From Actinopolymorpha cephalotaxi (GTDB lineage Bacteria; Actinomycetota; Actinomycetes; Propionibacteriales; Actinopolymorphaceae): a stretch of 64,000 bases of DNA. Each line of letters starts with the position of its first letter. Within the stretch, counting starts at the first letter, position 1. The DNA lies in assembly GCF_013408535.1 (NCBI RefSeq), contig NZ_JACBZA010000001.1:2006850-2070849 (forward strand), given 5' to 3'. Shown here piece after piece: positions 25,722-35,555 of the stretch. The notes under the pieces were generated by a model that made no database searches, was not told the origin of the DNA, and worked only from the letters and a program-made list of their open reading frames with translations. A program made the translations under genes and the position numbers.

Positions 25722-26402
25722 CTAGACGTAACCGCCCTTGCCTGGAAGGGACTTCCGGGAGGCGCCGATGGCACCGGGATTCGGTCCGGAGGAACGGGGC
25801 GCGACCAAGGCCCTGACCGTTCCGGCGAGGATCTTCAGGTCGCCGAGGAACGACCGGGTGTCGACGTACGCCGCGTACATCTGCACCTTCCGCGGAAGCA
25901 CCACCGAGACGTAGTGCTCCTCCGGGTCGGCTGCCAGTGCGAGCTCGGCCGACTCGGTCCGGTAGGTGATCGACGCCGGGTCGGTGATCCCCGGCCGCAC
26001 CGACAGGATGTGGTCGCGCACGGCCGCCGGCCAGTGCGCGACGTACTTGCGGACCTCCGGCCGTGGACCGACCAGGCTCATGGTGCCGGTCAGGACGTCG
26101 TAGAGCTGCGGCAACTCGTCGAGTTTGGTGGCCCGGAGGATGCGACCGAGGCGGGTGATTCGCGGATCCCGGTCGGAGGTCACACCGGGGCCGGTGGCGT
26201 CGCGCATGGTGCGGAACTTGTGGATCAGGAACGCCCGGCCCGCCAGGCCCACACGTTCCTGCCGGAACAACACCGGTCCGCCGCCGAGCAGGCTCACGGT
26301 CGCCACCGCCAGGAAGACCGGCGAGAGGACGACGAGGAGGAAGGCGGCGACGAGGACGTCGAAGAGCCGTTTCGTCATCGCAGAAGGTGTGCGCTCGAGC
26401 AT
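25722..26402 (-). CDS. initiating sugar-phosphate transferase (bacterial sugar transferase, WcaJ/PglC type)
   Basis: 226 residues. One membrane-inserted hydrophobic segment (~13-38), then LFRQERVG, HKFRTMRD, TKLDELPQLYDVL and SLVGPRPEV, the hallmarks of monotopic phosphoglycosyl transferases with the catalytic Asp-Glu pair (DE of LDELPQ). It links the first sugar phosphate to undecaprenyl phosphate. It lacks the N-terminal membrane domain of WbaP/WcaJ, so it is of the short PglC form. GAGG lies before the ATG. It is 101 bp after the autokinase gene on the same strand, and divergent from the Wzy-like gene. Confidence 0.9.
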   Translation of the reverse strand: MLERTPSAMTKRLFDVLVAAFLLVVLSPVFLAVATVSLLGGGPVLFRQERVGLAGRAFLIHKFRTMRDATGPGVTSDRDPRITRLGRILRATKLDELPQLYDVLTGTMSLVGPRPEVRKYVAHWPAAVRDHILSVRPGITDPASITYRTESAELALAADPEEHYVSVVLPRKVQMYAAYVDTRSFLGDLKILAGTVRALVAPRSSGPNPGAIGASRKSLPGKGGYV

Positions 26403-26623
26403 GACCGCCTCGAATGGATCACTATCGGTGCTAGACAGCCTAACTTCGTTCTACCTTCGCTGAATGCCGATATACGCAGATCCGGTGTCCTGAATACTTT
26501 CGCGTGGAGTCGGGTATGGACCGCCTCGAAGCAGCGCTCCGGTGATCCGCTGAACCAGCGGAGCGTCGTGATCAGGGCAAGGGAAAAGGCGCTTTTCCGA
26601 AGCAGTCGAAAGGTGAGACGGAC

Positions 26624-27919
26624 TTGGTGGTCTCGTCCATGTCGCGGTCGGGTCAGGTGGTCCGGTCCATCCGCTCTCCGGCAGCCCGGGCCGTCCACGG
26701 AAAGGTGCTTCGCACCGCCACCCTGCTCTATATCGCGAGTGTCCCTTTCGACGTGCTGCCGGTGCTGGACGGCCACACGGTTTCGCCGTTCTTCGCGGTG
26801 TTGCTCGTCGTCGCATGGGTGGTGGACCACTGGTCGAGGGCCACCCGGGCCTGTCTGCGCAAGGGAGTGCAGGCGTGGGCCTACGCGGCCGTGGTGTGGC
26901 TCACCGCCACGCTCGCCTGGACGGCCGATCCGGTCGCGAGCCGGCGCGCGTGGCTGGGCGTGGTCACACTGCTGGCTGTGACGGTCGTGCTGATCGACGT
27001 GCTGGTCGGCGTGTTGTTCCACCGAGCCCTTCAGGTGGCGAGCCTCTCATCCGCCGTCCTGGCGACGGCGCTGTTGCTGGCCCCCGCCGATCCGAACCGG
27101 GCCGACCGCGCGTCGGTGGACGGCGTCAACGAGATGGGGCTGGCCTACGTGGTCGCGTTCGGAGCCGCCTGCGCCGCCTACCTTGTCGTCCGGGAGAGTA
27201 GGTATCTGCATGTCGTCACGTTCGTGCTGTGCTTCGGTGCGGCTCTGCACGTGGGATCGAGAACAGGCGCCCTCGCGGTCCTCGCGGTAGCGGTCCTGGC
27301 GGCGTTTCCCCAGCGGTCGGGAGCGCGCCCGGGAACCGCCGCCAGACACGTCGCGCTGGTGACCGGCGGGGCACTGCTGGTCACGCTGGCGCTCCGGGCT
27401 CTGGGAGCGATTCCCGACCGCGTCTACGGCAGCATCGCCGACATGGTCGCGGGCGACCCGGATCGTCAGCGGATCAGCGAGTTCTACTTCGCCTATATCG
27501 ATGACTGGATCTGGCGGGGAGTGGGCCCGGGCAGCGACGCATCTTTTCTCGTCCAGCGGACGGGGACCTATCTCAATTCGCACAATCTGCTCTGGCGGGT
27601 GTGGATAGAGACGGGAATCGTCGGCGTCGCGCTTCTGGCCGCTGTGACGATCTGCGCAGCAGTGCGAGTCGTGCGCAGCGACCGGCGCCTGCTGGTGATC
27701 ATGATCGGCATTCCGAGCCTGTTGTTCGCGGTCACCTTCGGCTCTTATCTGCACGCCACCTTGTGGCTCAGCGGCGCGATCATCTTCGCCGGCGGTCGGT
27801 CCGTGCCCGCGTGGCGCGCTTCGACGTTCCGCGGTCGAACGTCGACCACCGGCGGGGCACCGGCCGAGCTGTCCGCCGCCGATCGGGAGGGCAGCCGGAA
27901 TGCGGGCGCGGTGGAGTGA
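26624..27919 (+). CDS. O-antigen ligase/polymerase family membrane protein (Wzy-like)
   Basis: 431 residues with about ten hydrophobic helices and a large outer loop holding ISEFYFAYIDDWIWRGVGPG and NSHNLLWRVWIETGIVG, the charged-loop pattern of Wzy/WaaL proteins. It probably polymerises the repeat unit outside the membrane. In-frame starts are TTG 26624, GTG 26627 and ATG 26639; AAAGGTGAG at 26610 favours the first two. The 220 bp upstream is AT-rich and shared with the divergent sugar transferase gene; no clear promoter can be marked. Confidence 0.8.
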   Translation: MVVSSMSRSGQVVRSIRSPAARAVHGKVLRTATLLYIASVPFDVLPVLDGHTVSPFFAVLLVVAWVVDHWSRATRACLRKGVQAWAYAAVVWLTATLAWTADPVASRRAWLGVVTLLAVTVVLIDVLVGVLFHRALQVASLSSAVLATALLLAPADPNRADRASVDGVNEMGLAYVVAFGAACAAYLVVRESRYLHVVTFVLCFGAALHVGSRTGALAVLAVAVLAAFPQRSGARPGTAARHVALVTGGALLVTLALRALGAIPDRVYGSIADMVAGDPDRQRISEFYFAYIDDWIWRGVGPGSDASFLVQRTGTYLNSHNLLWRVWIETGIVGVALLAAVTICAAVRVVRSDRRLLVIMIGIPSLLFAVTFGSYLHATLWLSGAIIFAGGRSVPAWRASTFRGRTSTTGGAPAELSAADREGSRNAGAVE

Positions 27920-29093
27920 CGTGCGTGCGGAGCGGACGCGGCGCTCGGACCGGAGGAGCGAACCGCTCGTCACGACACCGGTCGTCGTGGTGGCGCCCAA
28001 CCTGATTCCGCACTACCGCGTACCGGTCTTCCGGGAACTTGCCGCAAACCCGCTGTGCCGCTACCACTTCTGGGCAGGCGACGGCGAACCGTCGGCCTCG
28101 ATCAAGGTCGCGGAGGCGGACCAGATCCCCAACCGTGCGGCGCTGCGGAACTACTATCTCGGTCCGTTGCTGTGGCAGGCGGGGCTACTCCGCATGGTGG
28201 CACGCGTCCGGCCGGACGCTGTGATCTTCACCGGCGACATGCACATCCTCTCGGTCTGGCTGGGGGCGGCGCTGTGCCGGGTGCTGCGGATCAGGGTGCT
28301 GTTCTGGACGCATGGATGGCGGCGGGACGAGCACGGGGTACGCCGTCTCGCCCGGCTCTCGTTCTACCGTTGCGCGCACAGACTCCTTCTGTACGGCACG
28401 CGTGCGAAGGCGATCGGGGCACGCACCGGCTACCCCGAAGATCGGATGACGGTCATCTACAACAGCATCGAGGGGCCGGACCCGTCACCGGCACGCACGG
28501 CCGAGCGTCCGATGCCGGGTGCAGGACAGACCTCCCGCACCACCATCCGCCTCATCATGTGTTCGCGGCTGATCCCCATCCGCCGGGCAGACCTGCTGTT
28601 CGAGGCGATGCGGTTGCTGGGGGACAGGGGTGTCACCACCTCGCTCCGGCTGCTGGGGGACGGACCCGACCGGCCCAGGTTGGAGCGCCTGGCCGAAGAC
28701 CTGCGCGTCGACGTGCTTTTCGTGGGGGCCGCCTACGACCGCGAGGTCATCACTGCCCACCATCGCCAGTCCGACATCTGCGTCGTTCCTGCCTGGGGTG
28801 GGCTGGCCGTCATCCAGGGCCTGCTGGCGAGGGTTCCGGTAGTCATCCACTCCAATCCGGCCGACCACGGTCCGGAGGCGGAGGAGGTCGTTCCCGGCCT
28901 CACCGGAGAGCTGTTCAGCCAGGGCGACCCCCGTGATCTGGCCGCCGCCATCGAGCGTTGCGCCGGCTGGTGCGAGGTCGACGCTCCTGCGCGCGCCAAG
29001 GCGTTCGACGACATTGCCGAGCGGTACTCGCCGTCACACCAGGCCAGGCTCATCGACGAGGCGTGCCGTACGGAGATTCGTCACCGGCCGTGA
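27900..29093 (+). CDS. glycosyltransferase family 4
   Basis: 397 residues. GT-B fold: NLIPHYRVPVFREL, WTHGWRRDEHG, VIYNSIEGPD, LLGDGPDRPRLERLAEDL and the donor-site region VPAWGGLAVIQGLLARVPVV. The usual E-x7-E reads less clearly here (GGLAVIQGLLA), so donor binding may be unusual. The ATG lies 20 bp inside the Wzy-like gene; a GTG at 27921 would remove 7 residues and the overlap. Sugar and acceptor are unknown. Confidence 0.84.
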   Translation: MRARWSDVRAERTRRSDRRSEPLVTTPVVVVAPNLIPHYRVPVFRELAANPLCRYHFWAGDGEPSASIKVAEADQIPNRAALRNYYLGPLLWQAGLLRMVARVRPDAVIFTGDMHILSVWLGAALCRVLRIRVLFWTHGWRRDEHGVRRLARLSFYRCAHRLLLYGTRAKAIGARTGYPEDRMTVIYNSIEGPDPSPARTAERPMPGAGQTSRTTIRLIMCSRLIPIRRADLLFEAMRLLGDRGVTTSLRLLGDGPDRPRLERLAEDLRVDVLFVGAAYDREVITAHHRQSDICVVPAWGGLAVIQGLLARVPVVIHSNPADHGPEAEEVVPGLTGELFSQGDPRDLAAAIERCAGWCEVDAPARAKAFDDIAERYSPSHQARLIDEACRTEIRHRP

Positions 29094-30259
29094 GCCTGGG
29101 CACCACGGGTGGACCCGGCGGCCGTCTGTAGCATCTCGGCCTCCCGGACGGCGATCTGACGCCAGGAGTACTCCTCCGCCCGCCTTCGTAGCCGATGGGG
29201 GTCCGCCTTGTTCTCGAGTACCTCGCAGAGCCGCTCGGCGAAGCGTCGCTCGAAGTCCTCCCCGTTCGGGACGACGTACGTCGAGTCGCCGATGGCATCC
29301 GCGGTCCCGCCGGCATCCGAGCCGAGCACGGGCACGCCGCAGGCGTGGGCCTCGAGGATGACCGTCGGCCAGCCCTCGCTGCGACTCGGGACGACGAGCA
29401 GGTCGAGGCTACGCATGAATCGGGGTACGTCGCCCGGAGAGATCGGCCCGACGAAGTCGATCGGGAGCCCACTCGACCGCTGACGAAGCGACTTGTCCAG
29501 GTGCCCTCTCCCACCCACGAGGAGGCGAACGTCGGCATCGGTGAGCAGCTTCATGATGTCGACGAGCCTGTCGGCTCCCTTGATCGCTGTGAGGTGTCCG
29601 AGGTAGCCGACGACTCGCGGCCTTCGCCCGCCCGGGGGCGCAGGCTCGCCCGCGACCTCAGGCTTGAAGCGTTCCAGGTCGACCCCGTTCGGTATCACCA
29701 CGGCACGATTCGGCACGGCGCCGAGGCTGCCCGCGTGCGTCCGCAGCGCCTCGCTGACGAACGACACCGCCGCCGCACTCCCGACCACTCTTCGAAGGTC
29801 GGCTCTGGTGCGCCCCTGAGCAGAGTTCACGTCGCCACCGTGGAGGGAGAGCACATAGGGAACGCGGAGTTGCTGTGCCACCTGCATCGCGATGACCCCG
29901 GCACTGGGAACGTACATTCCGTGCGCATGGACGACGTCGAACCGCGGAGCCGCGCAGGCGTGTCGGCTTACGTGTCTGGTCCCGCCCGACTCCATCATCG
30001 CGGGCAAGGAGAGCTTGACACCGCCGTAGGCGTACCAGGACGGCCGGTAGGCGGGCAGTTCGGTGATCTGTTCTCTCAGCCGGTTCAGCGCCTGCCAGGA
30101 CGGTGCGGATTCTCCTGGCCACAGGGGCTTGTAGTGAAGGTGGCACAGTGTGACGTCGACTCCCAGGCGCACCAGGTGCTGGACCCGGCTCACGATGAAC
30201 GTGCCGGCGAAGTGCACCTGCGGGTTCGGCCAGAGGTTGGTGAGGACGAGTACTCTCAT
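29081..30259 (-). CDS. glycosyltransferase family 4
   Basis: 392 residues. VLTNLWPNPQVHFAGTFI at the N-terminus, DVVHAHGMYVPSAGV, LSLHGGDVN, VIPNGVDLERFKPE and SRSEGWPTVILEAHACGVPV with the E-x7-E catalytic pattern. The first residues match WcaL/colanic-type transferases. It ends 13 bp inside the convergent GT gene and starts 13 bp after the next gene, with which it forms a pair. Confidence 0.88.
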   Translation of the reverse strand: MRVLVLTNLWPNPQVHFAGTFIVSRVQHLVRLGVDVTLCHLHYKPLWPGESAPSWQALNRLREQITELPAYRPSWYAYGGVKLSLPAMMESGGTRHVSRHACAAPRFDVVHAHGMYVPSAGVIAMQVAQQLRVPYVLSLHGGDVNSAQGRTRADLRRVVGSAAAVSFVSEALRTHAGSLGAVPNRAVVIPNGVDLERFKPEVAGEPAPPGGRRPRVVGYLGHLTAIKGADRLVDIMKLLTDADVRLLVGGRGHLDKSLRQRSSGLPIDFVGPISPGDVPRFMRSLDLLVVPSRSEGWPTVILEAHACGVPVLGSDAGGTADAIGDSTYVVPNGEDFERRFAERLCEVLENKADPHRLRRRAEEYSWRQIAVREAEMLQTAAGSTRGAQAHGR

Positions 30260-30272
30260 CGGGCATCTGCTT

Positions 30273-31421
30273 TCAGCTGCTCAACGCGGCTTCGATCAGT
30301 TGCCGGCCGCTCATCCGGGCACCGATCTCCTGCGACAGGCCGAGCGCGGTGGAACAACCGATCCGCAGTCGGCGCCATTCGTCGTCCGGCGCCATGGTGA
30401 CCATCTTCAGCACCGCGGCCAGGTCCTGCAGGTTCACCGGGTCGACCGTCCACCCGGCCGTTCCGTCCACGACGGTTGCCCAGTGCAGGGTGTTGGAGAC
30501 GATCACCGGGCAACCGGCCGCCAGCGCCTCTGCCACGTTCTGTCCGAAGTTCTCCGACAGCGAGCAGCAGACGAGTGCGTGGTACCGGCCGAGCATGTCG
30601 TGCACTTCGGAGGAGTGAATCTGGCCCCTGTATCGGACCTCGGCGGTCACGGGGAGCTCTGCTGTCGCCTGGTTGCACAGCTTCCAGTAGGCCGGGTCCT
30701 CGATGGGGCCCCAGACATCCAACTGCACACGTGTCTCGACGTGGGCGAGCGCCTGGATGACTCTGTGCAGGTTCTTGATCGGGCTGATCCGTGAGATGTG
30801 GACGAGTTTCACGGGACGCTGCGGCACCGCGAGGTTGGGCCCACCGGGGATCCGGACCGTATCCGGCGATATCAGAATCCGGCTCGACGGGTGATATCTG
30901 GCGACGTCGGCGGCGTCGACCTCCGTCGAGGTGTGGAACATGACCCCGTCGTGCAGCCGTGTGCGTGCAGCGAAGGCGCGATAAAGTCGTTTTCGCGTGG
31001 GCTTCATCGAAAGTGCGTGATCGGAGAGCTCCCCGCGCGGCGCGAGCAGAAACCGTGTCCGCGTCCCGCTGATGCGCCTGACGCACAGCGGCAGGATCGA
31101 TGTCAGCGTGGACATGTAGCTGTTCAGGTACACCAGGTCGGGCCTGATCCTGCGCGCTTCGGATACGGCCCAGGCGAGGTCCCGAGGCGAGCCGCCGTCA
31201 AGATAGGCGACATGTGCCGACCGATGACGTGACCATTTCCTCTTTGATGTGTGCGGATACCGGTGCCTGTCGCCGAGGTCGCGATCTCGGGTCATTATCC
31301 AGATGTCGTATTCTCCGCCGACGTCTTCGACGAAGTTGGCAACCGATCGGAGTACGCCGCCTGCCTTGAAGCCTGGCAGGAAGTGGTCGGTCAACAACAG
31401 GATGCGCGAGTTCGTGGGCAC
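30273..31421 (-). CDS. glycosyltransferase family 4
   Basis: 382 residues. LLLTDHFLPGFKAGGVLRSV at the N-terminus, APRGELSDHALSMKPTRKRL, VHISRISPIKNLHRVIQAL and SLSENFGQNVAEALAAGCPV with E-x7-E. The APRGEL and SLSENFG forms resemble actinobacterial exopolysaccharide transferases. GTG start; about 235 bp of non-coding DNA separates it from the divergent methyltransferase gene. That gap contains a CCCAGGGGG stretch but no feature I can name. Confidence 0.87.
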   Translation of the reverse strand: MPTNSRILLLTDHFLPGFKAGGVLRSVANFVEDVGGEYDIWIMTRDRDLGDRHRYPHTSKRKWSRHRSAHVAYLDGGSPRDLAWAVSEARRIRPDLVYLNSYMSTLTSILPLCVRRISGTRTRFLLAPRGELSDHALSMKPTRKRLYRAFAARTRLHDGVMFHTSTEVDAADVARYHPSSRILISPDTVRIPGGPNLAVPQRPVKLVHISRISPIKNLHRVIQALAHVETRVQLDVWGPIEDPAYWKLCNQATAELPVTAEVRYRGQIHSSEVHDMLGRYHALVCCSLSENFGQNVAEALAAGCPVIVSNTLHWATVVDGTAGWTVDPVNLQDLAAVLKMVTMAPDDEWRRLRIGCSTALGLSQEIGARMSGRQLIEAALSS

Positions 31422-31656
31422 CTGGCCGGGCTCTCCTTCTCTCGGCAGGAGCCGCCGATGATCGGTTCTTCGCGCCCGGTGCTTTCCTCACCGCCGCGTC
31501 CCCGTAGCCCCTACCCAGGGGGTTTGTCTGTCATGCAGGCTTGTGAGCGGATGTGTGCGTAGGAGGTCGTGCGAAGGTTGGGCCGGGACGAGGAGGGAAA
31601 TCTGCGGGTAGGTGAGCTGTCGACCACTTCATCCTGATCCTCGGCCGGAGGTTGCC

Positions 31657-32481
31657 ATGTCCAGTTCGTGGCAAGAGTTGCAGGACCGCGGGCACGGAGC
31701 CGGACACGACTACGAGCCCGGGTCGCCGCACCTGAGGCACTGGTCCTTGCGCGACCGGCTGTCGGCGGAGATTCGGGCGGCGGTGCAGCGCTCGTTCGCC
31801 CGGAGCGGAGCCTGCCGGGTCCTAGAGATCGGCGGCGGCCATGGCACGGTGACCGACGTGGCGCTGTCGGCCGGAGCGGCAGTGACAGTGACGGAGATGA
31901 GCCGCTCGAGCGTCGCCGTACTCCAACAGAAGTACCGTGACAACGATCGGGCCGACGTCGTCCACGATCCCGACGGCCAGTCCATCCTCCGCGTGGGTTC
32001 TCGCTACGACGTCGTTCTCTTCGTCTCCGTTCTGCATCACATCCCGGACTATCTGGGGTACGTCAAGGACCTGCTCGGCATCCTCTCCCCAGGTGGTGAC
32101 CTGATCAGTTTCCAGGATCCGCTCTGGTATCCGCGGCAGAGCCGAACACGCCTCGCGCTTCACTGGTCGTGCTACTTCGCGTGGCGGGTACTCCAGGGCA
32201 ACATCTGGCGAGGAGTGAAGACCAGAGTTCGGCATGCTCGGGGCGTCCTCGACGAACAACTCGAGTCGGACATGGTGGAGTACCACGTCGTTCGTGACGG
32301 CGTGGACGAGGAAGCGTTGGCAGGTCTGCTGAAGAGAGAGTTCGCCAGCACCCGCCTCGACAGGTACTGGTCCACTCAGAGTCCTGTCCTGCAGAGTCTG
32401 GGGGAGCGCCTCGACGTACCGAACACCTTCGCGCTCGTGGCGCAAGGGCACCACAGGCCTCCTGGTGACGTCGGGGCATAG
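31657..32481 (+). CDS. class I SAM-dependent methyltransferase
   Basis: 274 residues. SAM motif I is VLEIGGGHGTVTDVAL, the acidic strand-2 end is TVTEMSR, and motif IV/V regions are DVVLFVSVLHHIPD and LSPGGDLISFQDP. It probably methylates a sugar or lipid-linked intermediate, given the locus. The ATG at 31657 follows CGGAGG; the upstream frame extension to 31612 is not needed. It is the only plus-strand gene in a 6-kb minus block. Confidence 0.84.
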   Translation: MSSSWQELQDRGHGAGHDYEPGSPHLRHWSLRDRLSAEIRAAVQRSFARSGACRVLEIGGGHGTVTDVALSAGAAVTVTEMSRSSVAVLQQKYRDNDRADVVHDPDGQSILRVGSRYDVVLFVSVLHHIPDYLGYVKDLLGILSPGGDLISFQDPLWYPRQSRTRLALHWSCYFAWRVLQGNIWRGVKTRVRHARGVLDEQLESDMVEYHVVRDGVDEEALAGLLKREFASTRLDRYWSTQSPVLQSLGERLDVPNTFALVAQGHHRPPGDVGA

Positions 32482-32494
32482 GCGCGCTGCGCCT
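32480..32494. terminator. small hairpin between convergent genes
   Basis: AGGCGC-GCT-GCGCCT forms a 6-bp stem overlapping the methyltransferase stop codon, in the 34-bp gap between convergent genes. There is no T-run, so termination activity is only a guess. Confidence 0.3.
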
Positions 32495-32515
32495 CAGTCG
32501 AAACCCCGGAGAGGT

Positions 32516-33562
32516 TCAGCGTGGAGCTGCCCGCCGGTTCGCACGCACCTGCATGCGTACCCGCACCAGACGTCGTGGCCACCGGACCACGGCGTCTGCC
32601 ATGGCCACAGCCTGCCGGACCTGCGTGGCTCCGCCGAAGACCGGCGGGCGGCCAGGTGAACTGCTCGGCTTCAGCGCATAGCGCAGTAGGCCGGCGGCCT
32701 GGTGCCGGTCGAGCTGTCGACGCCGGATCATCCGCAACATCAGGACGAACGTGTCCTGGACAAGGACTCTGTCGGCCGCACGCTGGAGCTGAGCTCTGGT
32801 GCTCGCAGGTGAGTCGAGGTGTTGCAGGGCAGACTCGAACGCAGCTCGCCGCTGTCGGAGGCCGAGCAGATGATCGGCGAACTTGGTGCGATGCATGTTG
32901 GTGTCATGCAGCCGATAGAACGCCTGGTCGACGCCCAGGACGGTGGCCACGTCGCCGTGCAGTGCCAGCCTCAGCCACCGCTCCAGGTCGCCGGAGTGCG
33001 GTAGGTCGGGGTTGTAGCCCTCGAGTTGCTTCTGGAGTGAGCTGCGGACCACCACCGAAGGCGCGGAAGGAATGTTCCTGCCGAGGAGGTAAGCGGAGGC
33101 GAACCATTCCTGGCCGGCATGGGTGATGTAGGAGTAAGGCGCGTCGGCGTCGACCTGCTGGGGTGGGGGGCCGACGAACGGACGCGCCACGCCGTACACG
33201 AAGCCGACCGCGGGCTCGGCCTCCATGATCGTGACGGCTCGTCGCAACGCGCCACGGGCGAGTAGGTCATCGGCCGAGCCCAGGACCGTGTACTCGGTGT
33301 CCGCGAGGTCCAGGCCCTCGTTGTAGGTCGCGATGTGCCCGTGGTTGTGGTCGTGACGCACGTAGCTGACTCTGGAATCGCCGGCGGCGAGTTTTCTGGC
33401 TATCCGTGGTGTGTCGTCGGTGGAGGCATCGTCGATGATGAGAGCGTGAACGTCAATTTCGTCCTGATCGAGCGAACTGCGAACACTCTCGGCAAGAAAT
33501 CGCCCATAGTTGTGGCAGGGAATGATCACCGTCACCGACGAGCCCATGTCATCATCTTCCAT
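32516..33562 (-). CDS. glycosyltransferase family 2
   Basis: 348 residues. GT-A fold: VTVIIPCHNYGRFLAESV, LIIDDASTDDTPRIA, then SADD as the metal-binding DxD-like motif and LPHSGDLERWLRLALHG, where the ED/GD base is expected. The C-terminal ~80 residues are basic and helical, perhaps membrane-associated. The ATG at 33547 (MGSSVTV) with an upstream GGAAGA is as good a start as that at 33562. Last gene of a four-gene minus-strand group. Confidence 0.87.
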   Translation of the reverse strand: MEDDDMGSSVTVIIPCHNYGRFLAESVRSSLDQDEIDVHALIIDDASTDDTPRIARKLAAGDSRVSYVRHDHNHGHIATYNEGLDLADTEYTVLGSADDLLARGALRRAVTIMEAEPAVGFVYGVARPFVGPPPQQVDADAPYSYITHAGQEWFASAYLLGRNIPSAPSVVVRSSLQKQLEGYNPDLPHSGDLERWLRLALHGDVATVLGVDQAFYRLHDTNMHRTKFADHLLGLRQRRAAFESALQHLDSPASTRAQLQRAADRVLVQDTFVLMLRMIRRRQLDRHQAAGLLRYALKPSSSPGRPPVFGGATQVRQAVAMADAVVRWPRRLVRVRMQVRANRRAAPR

Positions 33563-33630
33563 TCTGAGTGCAGGAATCCCCGCCGGTCTTCACGCCCTGT
33601 CCATGCAGGAGTGGGCGGACTATCACGTCC

Positions 33631-34656
33631 TCAGAAGACCGCGCCCTCGTAGGACACCTCGCGGAGCACTGCCTCCGCCTCCAGCAGGTACCGGTAGTAG
33701 TCCACCGTCCGCGTCTGGATGGTGCCGTCTACCTTTCCCCGCTCGAGGGCCTGCTTGATCTCGACGATCCCCTCGTAGGGCGACTTCTCTGGTTTCCACC
33801 CCAGCACTCGCTCGATCTTGTCGAAGTTCACGTGGTAATTCCGTTTGTCGGGGTCGTCCGGAACAACTTCGACCTCCGTGTGGGGCACGACGTCCCGAAT
33901 CATCTGGGCAATGCGGATGACCTCGAAGTTCTGCGTGCTGGAACCCACATTGAATGCCTGTCCAGCCACCAGGTCCCTCGGGGCCGACATCACGCTCATG
34001 AACGCGCGGGCGATGTCTCGGACATGCACGAGGGGCCGCCACTGCTTCCCCTGTCCCAACACGTAGATCCGCCGCCGCGTGTACGCGTGCAGAGTCATGA
34101 TGTTGATCACAAGGTCGAACCGCATCCTGGGGGAGAGACCGTAGGCGGTTGCGTTACGCAACGCTGTCACGGAGAAGTCGGAGTCTTCGAGTTCAGCAAG
34201 CCGACTCTCGGCCTCGACCTTCGTCCGGGCATACAGCGAGGTCGGCCGCTTCGGGGAGTCCTCGTCCAGGATCTCCCCGTGCCCATCCCCGTAGATACTG
34301 CAGGACGAGGCGAAGATGAATCTCGGCACGCCGGCGCCCTTGGCCAGCTTCGCTGTCTGGAGAGTTCCGTCCACGTTGACAGTCTGCGAGATCTGGGGAT
34401 CGAGGTCGCAAGCGGGATCGTTGGAGATTGCGGCGAGGTGGACGACAGCGTCGATCCCGTCGAACATGCGGGGCTCCGGCGAACGTACGTCGCCCTTGAC
34501 GACTTCGATGTTTCCCTGCTGCTGCAGGGACGCCAGGGGTTCTGGGCCGAAGAACAGGCGATCGAGAACCACGACACGGTGCCCCTCCTCAAGGAGCATC
34601 TCGGCAAGGACCGCGCCGATGTATCCGGCGCCGCCGGTTATGAGGACGGAGGGCAT
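33631..34656 (-). CDS. NAD-dependent sugar epimerase/dehydratase
   Basis: 341 residues. Extended SDR: GGAGYIGAVLAEMLLEEGH, VVHLAAISNDP, SSCSIYGDG, YARTK (the Tyr/Lys pair) and a C-terminal NYHVNFDKIERVLGW substrate segment. It acts on a nucleotide sugar, as a 3- or 4-epimerase, reductase or dehydratase; the sequence does not tell which. It overlaps the preceding GNAT gene by 19 bp, so the two are probably used together. Confidence 0.86.
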   Translation of the reverse strand: MPSVLITGGAGYIGAVLAEMLLEEGHRVVVLDRLFFGPEPLASLQQQGNIEVVKGDVRSPEPRMFDGIDAVVHLAAISNDPACDLDPQISQTVNVDGTLQTAKLAKGAGVPRFIFASSCSIYGDGHGEILDEDSPKRPTSLYARTKVEAESRLAELEDSDFSVTALRNATAYGLSPRMRFDLVINIMTLHAYTRRRIYVLGQGKQWRPLVHVRDIARAFMSVMSAPRDLVAGQAFNVGSSTQNFEVIRIAQMIRDVVPHTEVEVVPDDPDKRNYHVNFDKIERVLGWKPEKSPYEGIVEIKQALERGKVDGTIQTRTVDYYRYLLEAEAVLREVSYEGAVF

Positions 34657-35513
34657 GGGGTCTCCCGAGAGTCGAGGCTGAGCCGAAACGTGAGATCTGA
34701 GGCGTGAAGTGTGAAGCCGGCCTGCTCATAGAGTGCGGCGGCGGCAACATTGGTCGCCTGGGTACGGACAAGCACAACGGAGGCTCGGTTCGAAAACCAG
34801 GCGAGCGCGTGTTCGAGGATCCGCGCCGCGACGCGCCTACGCCGGAAGGCCGGCAGGGTCCCCACTAGCTCGATCTCTCCGGTCGCCGTGCCGGCGCCGT
34901 CAAGGCAGCAGGTGACGTACCCCGCGGTGGCGGTGCGGTCGACCACGCCGACAAGGAACGCGTCCGCGCGGTGCCGGTAGCTGTTCCACAACCAACGGGT
35001 GCGAAGTGCCTGCACCCGATCGGGTGTGTATGCCGGGTCGGACTCGTACCGGCTGCCCCACGCCGATCCCGCCATCCCTGAGACGATGGCGCGTACGTCG
35101 TCCTCGGTGGCGGGACGGACGACGAGATCGTCGTAGGTTGGTAGCTCCATGGGTCCTGGCAGCCGACGGACGAAGCTCACCCCGACGTCCATCAGTTCGA
35201 ACCCGGACCGCTCCAATGCCCAGACGGCGGGAAGGTCGCTGGCGTCGACCCGGCGCAGGACCTGCGCGAATCCGAGTCCTCTGGCGCGCGAGGCGAGTTC
35301 GGACAACAGCTCCTGGTGTGCCTGGGCGGTCGGTGCCCGCGCGTCCAGGATCCGACCGATCTCCAGGCCGAGCAGCTCCGAGTCGAAGCTCTCCCGGCCG
35401 AAAGCGAGGCTGCCATCCGCGGCTTCGTCGAAGCCGAGGGCGACGGCGACCTTCTCATGCCCGACGCCGTTCCGTGCGGCGAGCTCGTCGGCCGTCAGCT
35501 CACGAACCTTCAT
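34638..35513 (-). CDS. two-part GNAT acetyltransferase (WecD-like)
   Basis: 291 residues. The C-terminal GNAT domain has ELVGTLPAFRRRRVAARILE (motif A, with the R-R-R form in place of the usual Q-G-x-G) and NVAAAALYEQAGFTLH (motif B). The N-terminal ~130 residues contain a second degenerate GNAT-like half, LLSELASRARGLGFAQVLRR with ALERSGFELMDVG. This layout matches WecD-type acyltransferases of dTDP-4-amino-4,6-dideoxy sugars. It lies directly after the aminotransferase gene, which could supply its substrate. AGGTCAG precedes the ATG. Confidence 0.78.
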   Translation of the reverse strand: MKVRELTADELAARNGVGHEKVAVALGFDEAADGSLAFGRESFDSELLGLEIGRILDARAPTAQAHQELLSELASRARGLGFAQVLRRVDASDLPAVWALERSGFELMDVGVSFVRRLPGPMELPTYDDLVVRPATEDDVRAIVSGMAGSAWGSRYESDPAYTPDRVQALRTRWLWNSYRHRADAFLVGVVDRTATAGYVTCCLDGAGTATGEIELVGTLPAFRRRRVAARILEHALAWFSNRASVVLVRTQATNVAAAALYEQAGFTLHASDLTFRLSLDSRETPCPPSS

Positions 35514-35555
35514 CTGACCTCTTCGCGGCGCCGGCCGCTTCTCGGCGCCTGGTCC